Of a stretch of 64,000 bases of DNA, positions 9,332 to 20,923 are shown piece after piece. The DNA is from UBA10649 sp963700255 (lineage in GTDB: Bacteria; Actinomycetota; Actinomycetes; S36-B12). The translations under genes and the position numbers were made by a program. The stretch is taken from contig CAVOWW010000029.1 of assembly GCA_963700255.1 (NCBI GenBank), positions 124,001-188,000 on the forward strand, given 5' to 3'. Below the pieces are notes generated by a model. The model worked only from the letters and a program-made list of their open reading frames with translations. It was not told the origin of the DNA and searched no databases. Each line of letters starts with the position of its first letter. The stretch's first letter is position 1.

Positions 9332-9355
9332 GTGGCACCCCTTCGGGGGTGCCAC
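9332..9355. terminator. Hairpin between fadB and dxs
   Basis: A perfect 10-bp inverted repeat, GTGGCACCCC and GGGGTGCCAC, with a TTCG tetraloop and no T-run. It lies between two convergent genes and could stop transcription from both sides. Confidence 0.8.
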
Positions 9356-9357
9356 GC

Positions 9358-11279
9358 TCATGAGGGCAGGTCGGCCTCCGCGGCCTCGGAGGCCTCAGTG
9401 GCCTCCGACCGGCCGGCCATCGTCTCGACGATGCTTCGCGAGATCTCCTGGGCGGTGAGCCCGCACTCCACCAGGACCTCGGCACGCTTGCCGTGGTCCA
9501 GGAAGCGATCGGGCACCCCGAACATCCGCACCGGCACGTCGACTCCGGCGTCGGACAGCGACTGGCTGACGGCAGCACCGACACCGCCGACGCGCACCCC
9601 GTCCTCGACGATCACGACGAGCCTGGATGGCGCGGCAAGCCCGGTGAGCGCTGCTGGCACGGGCTTGACCCAGCGTGGGTCCACCACGATGACGCCGATG
9701 CCCTGGGCCTTGAGTCGCTCCGCGACGTCGATGCACAGCGGTGCGAATGCCCCGACGGACACGATGACGACGTCCGGCGCACCTGACTCGGCGAGGACGT
9801 CGTAGCCGTCCTCGCATCGCACTGCGCGGATCGCGGGACCCAGCGCCCCCTTGGGGAACCGGACGACGGTCGGGGCGTCGGCCACGGCCACGGCCTCGCG
9901 GAGCGACGTGCGCAGGGTGGCCTCGTCGCGTGGTGCGGCGATCCGCAGGCCCGGCACGACTTGGAGCATCGACATGTCCCACATGCCGTTGTGGCTGGCG
10001 CCGTCGTCACCGGTGATGCCAGCCCGATCGAGCACGAAGGTCACGCCCTGCGCGGTGGAGCGCGCAGTCCATCAGCACCTGGTCGAAGGCCCGATTGAGG
10101 AAGGTGGCGTAGAGCGCCACGACAGGATGGAGGCCGCCGTAGGCCATGCCCGCGGCGCTGGTGGTGGCATGCTGCTCGGCGATGCCGACGTCGAACGTGC
10201 GGTCGGGGAACCGCTCCGCGAAGCGGTCGAGTCCCGTCGGGCCGAGCATCGCTGCCGTGATGGCGACGACGTCGGGTCGGTCCTCGCCGATACGCACCAG
10301 CTCGTCCGCGAATGCCCCGGTCCACGAGGGTCCGCCCGCGGTGACCGGCTTCCCGGTGTCGGGATCGATGATGCCGACACCATGGAAGCGGTCGGCCTCG
10401 TCCTTCTCTGCGGGCGCATACCCATGACCCTTGTGCGTGATCGCGTGCACGATGACGGGGCCCTTGAACGCCTTGGCGCGATTGAGGGCGAACTCCATCT
10501 CCGCCTCGTCGTGGCCGTCGACCGGCCCGATGTACTTCAGGCCCAGGTCCTCGAAGAGCCCCTGCGGGGCAACGACGTCCTTGACGCCCTTCTTCATGCC
10601 GTGCAGCGCCCCGTAGATGGGATCCCCCACGACGGGTGTCCTATGCAGGACCTTCTTGCCCCAGTTCATGAATCGCTCGTACCCATGGGTGGTGCGCAGG
10701 GTCGACAGGTGATGGGCCAGCCCGCCGATCGTCGGTGAGTACGAGCGCGCGTTGTCGTTGACGACGATCACCAGCGGGCGGTCTGGAGTCGGCGATGTTG
10801 TTGAGGGCCTCCCAGGCCATGCCGCCGGTGAGCGCGCCGTCGCCGATGACAGCGACGACGTGATGCTGGCCGAGGAGGCCGCGCTGCTCCCACGCCTTCG
10901 CGAGACCGTCTGCGTACGACAGGGCCGTGGACGCATGCGAGTTCTCGACGAGGTCGTGCACGCTCTCCGTGCGGCTCGGATACCCCGACAGTCCGTCACG
11001 CTGACGCAGCTGGTCGAAACCGGGCGCGCGGCCGGTGAGGATCTTGTGGACGTAGGCCTGATGACCGGTGTCCCAGATGATCATGTCGTCCGGCGACTGG
11101 AACACGCGGTGCAGGGCGATCGTCAGCTCCACGACGCCGAGGTTCGGCCCGAGGTGACCCCCGGTCGCCGACACCTTCTCGACGAGGAAGGCCCGGATCT
11201 CGGCGGCCAGGGCGGGCAGCTGCTCGGGCGCGAGGGCGCGGACGTCGCGCGGGTCGCGGATTCCGTCGAGCAGGGGCAC
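9358..11279 (-). CDS. dxs: 1-deoxy-D-xylulose-5-phosphate synthase, two frameshifts
   Basis: Thiamine-dependent enzyme that condenses pyruvate and glyceraldehyde-3-phosphate, the first step of the MEP isoprenoid pathway. The reconstructed protein is 639 residues, normal for Dxs. Motifs: GHLGPNLGVVELT, DTGHQAYVHKILTG, the thiamine-binding GDGALTGGMAWEALNN, THKGHGYAPAE, and DVGIAEQHATTSAAGMAYG with the catalytic Glu. Single extra bases near 10,784 and 10,052 break the frame. Removing each restores VNDN and HRQGVTFVLDRAG. The GTG start follows TAGACT by 6 nt. These look like assembly errors in an essential gene. Confidence 0.93.
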
Positions 11280-11285
11280 GGCCTG

Positions 11286-11291
11286 AGTCTA
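11286..11291 (-). promoter_or_regulatory. -10 element for dxs
   Basis: TAGACT on the minus strand ends 6 nt before the dxs GTG and there is no ribosome-binding site, consistent with a leaderless transcript. Confidence 0.5.
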
Positions 11292-11324
11292 GGCGATCAG
11301 GGCGTTCCTCACCGTCTGGCCGAC

Positions 11325-12344
11325 TCAGCCCCTTCGTACCCGGCGACGGGCGTACATGTCCCCATCTGCCCGCCGGATGAGGGTCTCGATGTCGATGCCC
11401 GCCAGAGCCGCTTGGGCCACGCCGACGCTGATCCCGCCGGACCACATGGCCGGGTCCACCCCGTCGGCGAGGATGCTGCTCGTGATCCGGTAGCGGAGTT
11501 CATCGGCATGCTCGACCTGGCCCATCCCCAGCACGATGAACTCGTCCCCGCCCCAGCGCCCCACCAGGTCAGTCGCTCGCAGTGCCGCGCGGATGGCGTC
11601 CGCCGTGGCCACCAGGACCGCATCGCCGACAGCGTGACCGTGCTTGTCGTTCACCGCCTTGAGGCCGTCCACATCAGCGAAGACGGCGAAGACGGGCTGC
11701 TGATGGCGTGCGGCCAGGGCGAGCAGGTCCGGGATCCGCTCCTCCACGCCATGCCGGTTGAGGGCCCCCGTGAGCTGGTCGCGTGTCGCGAGCCGACCGA
11801 CCAGGGCCGACTTGTCCGCCAGCTCCAGCACGGATCTCACCCGCAGCCAGAGCAGCGCCATCCCGATCGCCACTGCTGCGATCGACGCGATGATCCAGTC
11901 CGGTGCCTCCTCCCCGAACTGGCCCATCGCCACCACCACGCACCCGATGAGCATCGGGACGGCGACCGATATCGCAGGAATCCAGGCCAGCGTCAGAAGC
12001 GGGTAGACGAGCATGATCATGATCAGGTAGAGGAAGGCGACCGCATCCGGGCTCGCCCACACCTCCACGAGGCCGATCAGCACCAGGGCCAGGGCACCCG
12101 TGGCGAGGATCCAGGGAGCCGCCGCTGCGGGCACTCCCGGTCGGCGGATCACGAGGGCGCCAACGATCAGCAGGGCACCCGTGAGCACGTTGACGGCGAG
12201 CACCGGGACCGGCATGTCGGGGCCGACCTGGGAGTTGACCACGGTGATCAAGCCGAAGGCGGCCCCACTCACGATGAGCGTCTGCGGAGCCTCACGTCGG
12301 ACGACATCGAGCCGGAAGGCGTCTCGGCCAGCCTGGTCGGTCAT
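11325..12344 (-). CDS. Membrane-bound diguanylate cyclase (GGDEF)
   Basis: A 339-residue protein that probably makes cyclic di-GMP. Residues about 20-170 form five or six hydrophobic helices (for example GAALALVLIGLVEVWA-like segments and LLTLAWIPAISVAVPMLIGC), a membrane sensor without a named domain. The GGDEF domain follows, with RDQLTGALNRHGVEERI, FADVDGLKAVNDKHGHAVGD, an intact GRWGGDEFIVL and RRADGDMYARRR. No RxxD inhibitory site or EAL domain was seen. The ATG at 12344 is used. Frames reaching further upstream run into the next gene and are not coding. Confidence 0.88.
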   Translation of the reverse strand: MTDQAGRDAFRLDVVRREAPQTLIVSGAAFGLITVVNSQVGPDMPVPVLAVNVLTGALLIVGALVIRRPGVPAAAAPWILATGALALVLIGLVEVWASPDAVAFLYLIMIMLVYPLLTLAWIPAISVAVPMLIGCVVVAMGQFGEEAPDWIIASIAAVAIGMALLWLRVRSVLELADKSALVGRLATRDQLTGALNRHGVEERIPDLLALAARHQQPVFAVFADVDGLKAVNDKHGHAVGDAVLVATADAIRAALRATDLVGRWGGDEFIVLGMGQVEHADELRYRITSSILADGVDPAMWSGGISVGVAQAALAGIDIETLIRRADGDMYARRRVRRG

Positions 12345-12435
12345 CACCCTGGCGCAAACCCCCTCGGCACGTGTGCGCGACCAGTGTCTCAGGGATTGCC
12401 TCACGAAGGAGATCCGGCAACGAACCGGGCTGGAC

Positions 12436-13875
12436 TCAGAATGGTGGTGGCTCAGGCCCCTTGCGCGAGTTGGGTGAGCCGGGTGAGCCAGGTGGTGGAT
12501 CGGGCGGGACCACCGGCTCGGGATCCACCCAGTAGGTGCGACCCGTGGGCGACGTCCAGACGGTGAGGCCAGTCTCGTCGTCGCGACGGACGCGCCAGCC
12601 TCCATGGGTCTTGAGCTGGTGGTGCCGGGTGCAGAGGGACTGGAGATTCGATCCATCGGTGCCGCCATCGTCGCTCCAGGCCACAATGTGATCGAGCTGG
12701 CACGCCGATGCGCGGCGTGAGCAGCCGGGGAAGCGGCACGTCCGGTCGCGCGCGATGATCCATCGACGCAGCGGATCCGAGACCACGTACCGGCGCCGAC
12801 CGAGGTCGAGAGCGCGCCCGCTCAGCGGGTCGGTGATGAGGCGGCGGAGCGTGAGCGGCACCTGGGGATCGTCAAGCAGCCCCGCGACGGCACCGTCCCC
12901 CCGCATGACCTCATCGAGAGTGACGACGACGCTGATCTCCACGCCTTCGACGGCCGGCACAGGTGAATCCGCGACGCCCTGCCTCTCCACGTTCTGCCTC
13001 CCGATGCGCGCGGTGCCGCACACGAGGTCGAGGAGGGCCGCGACGCGGCGCTGGCCGAGGGTCGCATCACAGGGCGTCAGCAGTGACGAGGACGCCGCAT
13101 GCCCCTCCACTGCGGCCCGGATGCGCTCCGCATCGGCTGCCTGGAGGCGAGCCGTGAGCACGGCGATCCCATAGTCGTCGGGCTGAACCGTGACGTTCTC
13201 ACTCGTCCGAGCGTCCCGGCGACGAATCCGCTCGCCCTCGGCATCGATGGCCGCCACCGCATCCTTGGCGAGTCGTCGGAGCTGCGCCCTCGTGCAGGAC
13301 TCGGCGCGAACGAGGACACGGTCCTCGAGGGCGATACAGGCGCTCATGAAGGCCTGCTCCTCGATGCCGAGACTGCGATGCAGAATCTCGGCCTGTTCAG
13401 CGACGACGCGTGCGTGCCCCTCGGTGATTCGACCAGCGGCCAGGGCGTCCAAGGTGCGCCGCAGGGGCCCGAACAGCAGCCGGGCAGCGACCAACTGGTC
13501 GTGGACCGTGGTCGGCGAACGCCGCAACGCCGCGGACACCTCCTCGCGAGCCTCGTCCGCGATTGTCAGCATTCGCTCGGAATCGGTGGTGGTGTCGAGC
13601 ACGGTGACTTCGCGACGCTGCTCCGCCATCCCGGCGACCCTCACCAGGAGTTCCATCTCCTGGGCGGCAAGCTGTGCCCTCCGGATGTCGAGTCGGATCA
13701 GGGCGTCCAGCGCGTCGTCAATGGCGTCGTCCGCGGTGGTATCCAGGTCGGCGCGCAGCGCTCCATCGGACGCACGCGTGTCGTCGCTCAGGACGTCATC
13801 CCATACGGGCCCGTCCAGTGCGAACTCGTCCCACGCAGCGCACCTCAGGGCTGTGGTGTCACGGACCTCGTCCAT
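12436..13875 (-). CDS. DUF222 / HNH endonuclease-like protein
   Basis: A 479-residue protein of the actinobacterial 13E12 repeat family: a helical DUF222 domain (about 40-330) followed by a C-terminal HNH nuclease-like domain. The nuclease part reads DRTCRFPGCSRRASACQLDH, then NLQSLCTRHHQLKTHGGW, which has the zinc cysteines and the HNH histidines. Such genes occur in many copies in actinobacterial genomes. A mobile origin or a role in DNA repair has been proposed, but the function is not established. The ATG at 13875 follows TAGTGT (13882-13887) by 6 nt. Confidence 0.88.
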   Translation of the reverse strand: MDEVRDTTALRCAAWDEFALDGPVWDDVLSDDTRASDGALRADLDTTADDAIDDALDALIRLDIRRAQLAAQEMELLVRVAGMAEQRREVTVLDTTTDSERMLTIADEAREEVSAALRRSPTTVHDQLVAARLLFGPLRRTLDALAAGRITEGHARVVAEQAEILHRSLGIEEQAFMSACIALEDRVLVRAESCTRAQLRRLAKDAVAAIDAEGERIRRRDARTSENVTVQPDDYGIAVLTARLQAADAERIRAAVEGHAASSSLLTPCDATLGQRRVAALLDLVCGTARIGRQNVERQGVADSPVPAVEGVEISVVVTLDEVMRGDGAVAGLLDDPQVPLTLRRLITDPLSGRALDLGRRRYVVSDPLRRWIIARDRTCRFPGCSRRASACQLDHIVAWSDDGGTDGSNLQSLCTRHHQLKTHGGWRVRRDDETGLTVWTSPTGRTYWVDPEPVVPPDPPPGSPGSPNSRKGPEPPPF

Positions 13876-13884
13876 GAGCCGACA

Positions 13885-14253
13885 CTAGGGCGACCGTCTG
13901 ACAGTCCTGGCCGCCCGGAGCACGTCCTCCACGAGCGCCACCTCGCGCCGGATCTGCAGCAGCCGGGCGCCCTCACTCTCGAGCGCCGACTGCACCGTCG
14001 ACAGCTCGTCCGGGGTGAGGTGCTCCCCCAGCTCGACCCGGGCGCTGGCGTACGCCCCGCGAGTCCCGTCCAGGCTGGCATCCACCATCCGCGCGACGAA
14101 GCGTGCCAAGGCCACCGGGAAGTGCCTGAGCGGGGACAGCCTCAGGTCGGCCGGCCCCCGGTCCAGCAGCCAGCCCACGACCTTCTCGTCGAACTCCGCT
14201 GTTCCCGGCGGCGGAAGGTCGCGCGGCCAGCCCGCGGGTCCGCGTGCGGCCAT
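13885..14253 (-). CDS. Hypothetical protein downstream of aconitase
   Basis: A 122-residue soluble protein that I do not recognise. It is mostly helical by composition, with segments LRHFPVALARFVARMVDASL and DELSTVQSALESEGARLLQI, and has no cysteines or membrane segment. It starts 5 nt after the aconitase stop on the same strand, so it is probably co-transcribed with acnA. The ATG at 14253 is the first in frame after that stop. Confidence 0.65.
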   Translation of the reverse strand: MAARGPAGWPRDLPPPGTAEFDEKVVGWLLDRGPADLRLSPLRHFPVALARFVARMVDASLDGTRGAYASARVELGEHLTPDELSTVQSALESEGARLLQIRREVALVEDVLRAARTVRRSP

Positions 14254-14258
14254 GTCCG

Positions 14259-16917
<2,659 letters not shown>

Positions 16918-16962
16918 CGGCGATCTCCTCCGCGAAAGGGCGTGAGGGGCTCACGCACGAAG

Positions 16963-16980
16963 TATCTTGACGTCAAGATA
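16963..16980. promoter_or_regulatory. Perfect 18-bp palindrome upstream of acnA
   Basis: TATCTTGACGTCAAGATA is a perfect palindrome containing TTGACG, and on the minus strand it runs into GATACT. It therefore overlaps likely -35/-10 sequences of acnA. It may equally affect readthrough from the TadG gene side. The protein that binds it is unknown. In related bacteria acn is controlled by AcnR or by iron regulators. Confidence 0.6.
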
Positions 16981-17018
16981 TCCGACCGTGAAGGCCATGT
17001 GTCCGGCGGGGTTCACTG

Positions 17019-18988
17019 CTACTCCAGCAGGCGCACGACATCTCCGTTGATGACCGCGTCCCAAGTGGTGACGTCATTGGGGTCTGCCGGATACGTAATT
17101 TCCATCTGCCACCAGCAATCGCCCAATTGGACCGTCGCCGGATTCCCTGGGCCGGTGGCGCACTCGTAGTCCCGAGGCACCTGCACGGTGACTTCCTGAA
17201 GTTGACCTTGGTGAGTGCTGCTGCTGATCGGGAAGGTGCAGTTCGCGAGGGTGCCGGCGATAGGCCCAACTCCTTGGCAGGCGTCGGATGCGAGAGTACC
17301 CGTACTGTTCTGCGGCGTAAGGACGGTGACCGTGGCGGGAATTGGGTTCCCTCGCCCGTCAACACACAGGCCGCAGTCACCGAAATCGAACCCAGAGAAC
17401 GTGAAGCTCTTGCCCCGGGCGTTGGGGAGGATCTGGATGAGGTTGAACAGGGCCGGACCCCTGTCGTTGATCCACATCGGCATCCGCTCCCACCCAGACA
17501 CCGCGATCCTCGCACTGATGTCCTCGTCAGGGGTCGTCGGCGCCGCGGCGGAAGCCCCGTACGCGCGGACGGCGAAGGCGTTCGTCCCCGCCTTGTCGCA
17601 TTCGAACCGGTACGCGGCTGGCCGGACGTCGGGCAAAGGGCGTCGGGCAACACGTCCACTCCGTCCCGGTAGGAGTAGACGCCCGCGGGGCTCGGCGTGA
17701 GGCCGGGCGCGCCGGCGCCCAAGGCGATGTTGGATGAGACGTGCAGGTAGTAGTCACCGATCTGGCTAGCGAGCGGCGTGAAGGTACACAGGTTCACCCA
17801 CTGGTGGTAGACCGACGCCAAACCCGCGTTGTAGTTGGTGCTGGCAACTTGCCGGTCGAAGTTCCCGAAACGGTCATAGGTCGGGATGCGTGTGGCGACT
17901 TCGTTCGCGTTGGCGCCCGTGTAGCCAGCGAACTGCTTCGTACAGGTAGCCACTGGCGTCGACAGCTTCGGATCGCCTGAGGGATGCGGATACAGCAGCT
18001 CGAACGTGGTGTTCACGGGCCCGTTCGCACCGGTCGGGTACGTGGTGTTCAGATCGCCAGTGCAGAACTCGTTCTGATCGTCCAGATAGCGCAGGGACGC
18101 ATCACTTGGCGCATAGGGAAACACGTACCTGTTGAAGTCGATGCTGCCCGTGTCGCCTGGGGCGCCATCAAACCCAGAGCAGGTCTGCCCGTTCGCAACA
18201 TAGGCTGGATCGTAGATCTGGACGCTCACGGGGACCCCGATGGCTTCCGTGGGAACCCGGACTGTCCAGTAGTAGTTGTCGTCCCGATACTCCGTGTTGA
18301 ACTCGCCGTCGGTGCACTCGTAGGTCCGAGGAGTCTCCCGGGTACAACGCCGGTTCGCGTACCGGTCCCCGTTGCGCTTGTTGGAGAGTGGTCCCTGGAT
18401 CATCGCCCAGAGCCCTGGAGTCGTGTCGCACGTCTCCCAGCCCGGTGGGCTGTCAGGTTGCACGGAATCGACCGGAAGGGCCGGCGCTGGCGTCGTCCCT
18501 GGGGCAGTTGTACTGTCCGGCTCGTTCCCGAACGCATTGCAGGGACTGCCCAGCAGCGCGTTCGGCTGATAGTCAGCCAGCGCAGTTCGAGTAATCGGGG
18601 TCGTCGGCCGCCCGAAGAGACCTCCGAAACCGTTGCTGACGGGGCTGGTCACTGTGACGTACAGTCGCGTCTTGCTGCTCGGCGCGCCGAAAGGAAGCAC
18701 CGTAACGCCCCCGACCTGGTCGACGAAACCGTTCGCGGCGGCAATCCGTCGGGCCTCGACGATCGCGTCGGCTGTCTCTGGCATCGACACGACGCCCCCC
18801 AAGGCTGCCGCGTCTGCGACCTTCTGCACCCGGGCCACCTCGACATACCACCGTGCGGTGTCCACCGCGACCGCAACCAGCACAATCAGGAGAGTCACGG
18901 TGATGGCGACGAGAACCGCAACGGCCCCCTCATCGCCGGACGATGGCCGCCTGCGTGGCACTGACCTACCTACGGGCGCGCGCATCAT
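17019..18988 (-). CDS. TadG-like surface protein, one frameshift
   Basis: About 656 residues. The N-terminus, after a basic leader RRRPSSGDEGAVAV, is a single hydrophobic helix LVAITVTLLIVLVAVAVDTA followed by ARWYVEVARVQKVADAAALG. This is the signature of the putative Flp pilus-assembly TadE/G-like domain. The long exported remainder is rich in Asn, Thr, Tyr and Cys pairs and resembles no enzyme. A missing T near 17,640 shifts the frame, and the last 205 residues continue to VINGDVVRLLE. The ATG at 18988 has GGAGGG upstream and overlaps the TadE stop (ATGA), so the two genes form an operon. Confidence 0.75.
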
Positions 18989-19748
18989 ATGTGCCCTCCA
19001 CGTCCTGGGCCGAGATTGTTGCACTCCTCGGAGCGCAGCGGTTCAAACTGCATCACCGCCTTGTCATCCAACGTTATCGACCGTTGGAAGAATCCGGTGA
19101 AGAACGGGTGTGTAGCGCGCATGTAGACGCCAACGGCATCAGGCGGGTTCGATTGCGGTCACGCAAGCATGCATTCGTCTTAGTCGAGTCCCACGTTCCC
19201 CCGACATAGCGGAAACGATTCTGGGCATCAACCCACCTGTATCGAACGCAAGCCACATTGCAGCCTTCGGCCAGCATGCCTTCGAGAGTCGTTTGACCCG
19301 TCGTGAAGTTCGGCCGATCCGGGTCCAGGTAGTAGGAGTTGGCCGCGAAGCCGGACGTGTTCGCGCGGTAGACCCAGATCTCATCAATCGAGTCCTGTGG
19401 CATTGCCGTGCCTGCGCGCTGAATAGCGTCGGCAGCCACCTGCGCCAGCTGCGGTGTGTCCGCAGCGGCACACGACGTCACTCCAGCAGGCAGGGGAGTC
19501 GGACACTCGGCGGGACCAGCCCCCGCCGCAGTGGATGTGATTCGGGCGGCCACGCCGACAGAAGTCGAGACACTGAGTGCGTCACGAAGGACGAATGCGA
19601 ACTCGAGGATGCCCAACAGGAGAACCAGGAGGACGGGCACGACAATGGCGAACTCGACCGCAGTCGCGCCGCGATCTCCGCGCCTAGAGGCGCCCAGACC
19701 TGAGCATCCGTCGTCCCTCCATGCCCGCACGATGCGAGGCCTCTTCAA
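18985..19748 (-). CDS. TadE family protein, frameshifted
   Basis: A pseudopilin-like protein of about 252 residues after correction. RRGDRGATAVEFAIVVPVLL followed by a hydrophobic helix and LEFAFVLRDALS is the typical TadE leader, with the conserved Glu. The frame breaks at least twice between 19,130 and 19,165. The true C-terminus (DAVGVYMRATHPFFTGFF, then a strand ending EPLRSEEC) lies in another frame and ends at a TGA overlapping the next ATG. The TTG at 19748 is used as start. GTG at 19730, preceded by GAAGAGG, is an alternative. Confidence 0.75.
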
Positions 19749-19799
19749 CTGTAACCGACAAAACGCCCGTTGACGGCTCTCGCCGGGGTTACAGTCGCC

Positions 19800-20923
19800 T
19801 CACGAATCGCTCACGACGAACAGGGCCACTGTCTCGAGGTGGTGCGTCATCGGGAAGGCGTCGAAGGCTCTGACGCGGGCGAGGCGGTAGCCGTTCCCGG
19901 CGAGGATGGCGACGTCGCGGCCGAGCGCGACAGGGTCGCACGCCACGTACACGAGGCGGTCGGGGGCTCGCTCGCACACGGCGGACAGCACCGACTCCCC
20001 CGCACCCGCGCGCGGCGGGTCGAGGACGACGCCGTCGGGGCGGCCGGCCGCCGTGGCCAGCCAGGTTCGCACGTCCCCCTCGTAGAGATCCACCTGCGGC
20101 AGGTCGTGAAGCGCGCGCCGGGCGGCCTTCACCGCCGGCTCGGCCTCCTCGATGGAGTCCACAGCTCCCTCGATCCCCACGGCCTCGCCCAGGAAGGCTG
20201 CGAAGAGGCCGGCGCCCGCATAGAGGTCCCACCACGCCTGGCCGGACCCGGGCTCGCCGAACTCGAGCACGGTGTCGACCAGGGCCTCGGGCAGGGCCTC
20301 ATGGACCTGCCAGAAGTCTCCGCGGTCCATGCGCCAGGAGCGGTCCCGGACCTCGTGGGTGACCTTCCCGGTGGGCGCGTCGCCGGGGATGTCGACCCCC
20401 TCAGCCGCGATCAGGCAACGGTCGACCGGGATGACGTCATGGCGGCGATAGCGCCGCAGGCCGGCGCGACCATCGGCATCGGTCGCCCAGGTCATGCGGG
20501 TGCGCCAGTGGAGGCCGTCGGGATGGCCCGGAAGCTCGTCACGGCCAGGTCGAGGCGGGCCAGGTCGGCGTCGTCCAGACGGCCGAAGCGGCGCAGGGCG
20601 TCGGTGAGCACCGCCTGCTTGAGCCGCCTCTGCGCGGGGAGCTCGATGTGCTGGAAGTCGCAGCCGCCGCAGCCGTCGGCGTGCGCCCACGGGCAGGGGG
20701 CAGGAACCCGCTCGGGGGCGGCCGAGATGACGTCGATCACGTCGGCGCGGACCATCTTCCGGTTCACGTCCGTCACCCGGACGCGCACCTTCTCCCCCGT
20801 GATCCCATGGCGGACGAAGAGGGTCCGGCCGTCGCTGTGGGCGATGAAGTGGCCGCCGTGGGCGATGGGGCCGATCTCGACGATGCGCTCGTCGCCGACG
20901 GACAGCTCAGCCTGGTCGGACAC
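19800..20923 (-). CDS. TrmA/RlmD-type RNA (uracil-5-) methyltransferase, one frameshift
   Basis: SAM-dependent enzyme that methylates C5 of a uridine in rRNA or tRNA, about 374 residues. It has an N-terminal TRAM-like strand domain, then CPWAHADGCGGCDFQH, which holds the [4Fe-4S] cysteines. The SAM-binding motif is WWDLYAGAGLFAAFL, followed by VVLDPPRAGAGE and the catalytic Cys in VYVACDPVALGRD. One base is missing near 20,530. Restoring it reads AVTELPGHPDGLHWRTRM. The GTG start overlaps the end of the permease gene by 17 nt. The M. tuberculosis neighbour Rv2689c is the same family. Confidence 0.9.

Noticed and set aside
9358..11279. dxs as a pseudogene or programmed frameshift gene
   Set aside because: Two unrelated single-base insertions, no slippery site, essential single-copy pathway gene, intact motifs on both sides; sequencing error is simpler.
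12436..13875. DUF222/HNH gene as an intein or homing endonuclease inside another gene
   Set aside because: It is a complete stand-alone gene with its own promoter-like hexamer, and no split host gene flanks it.
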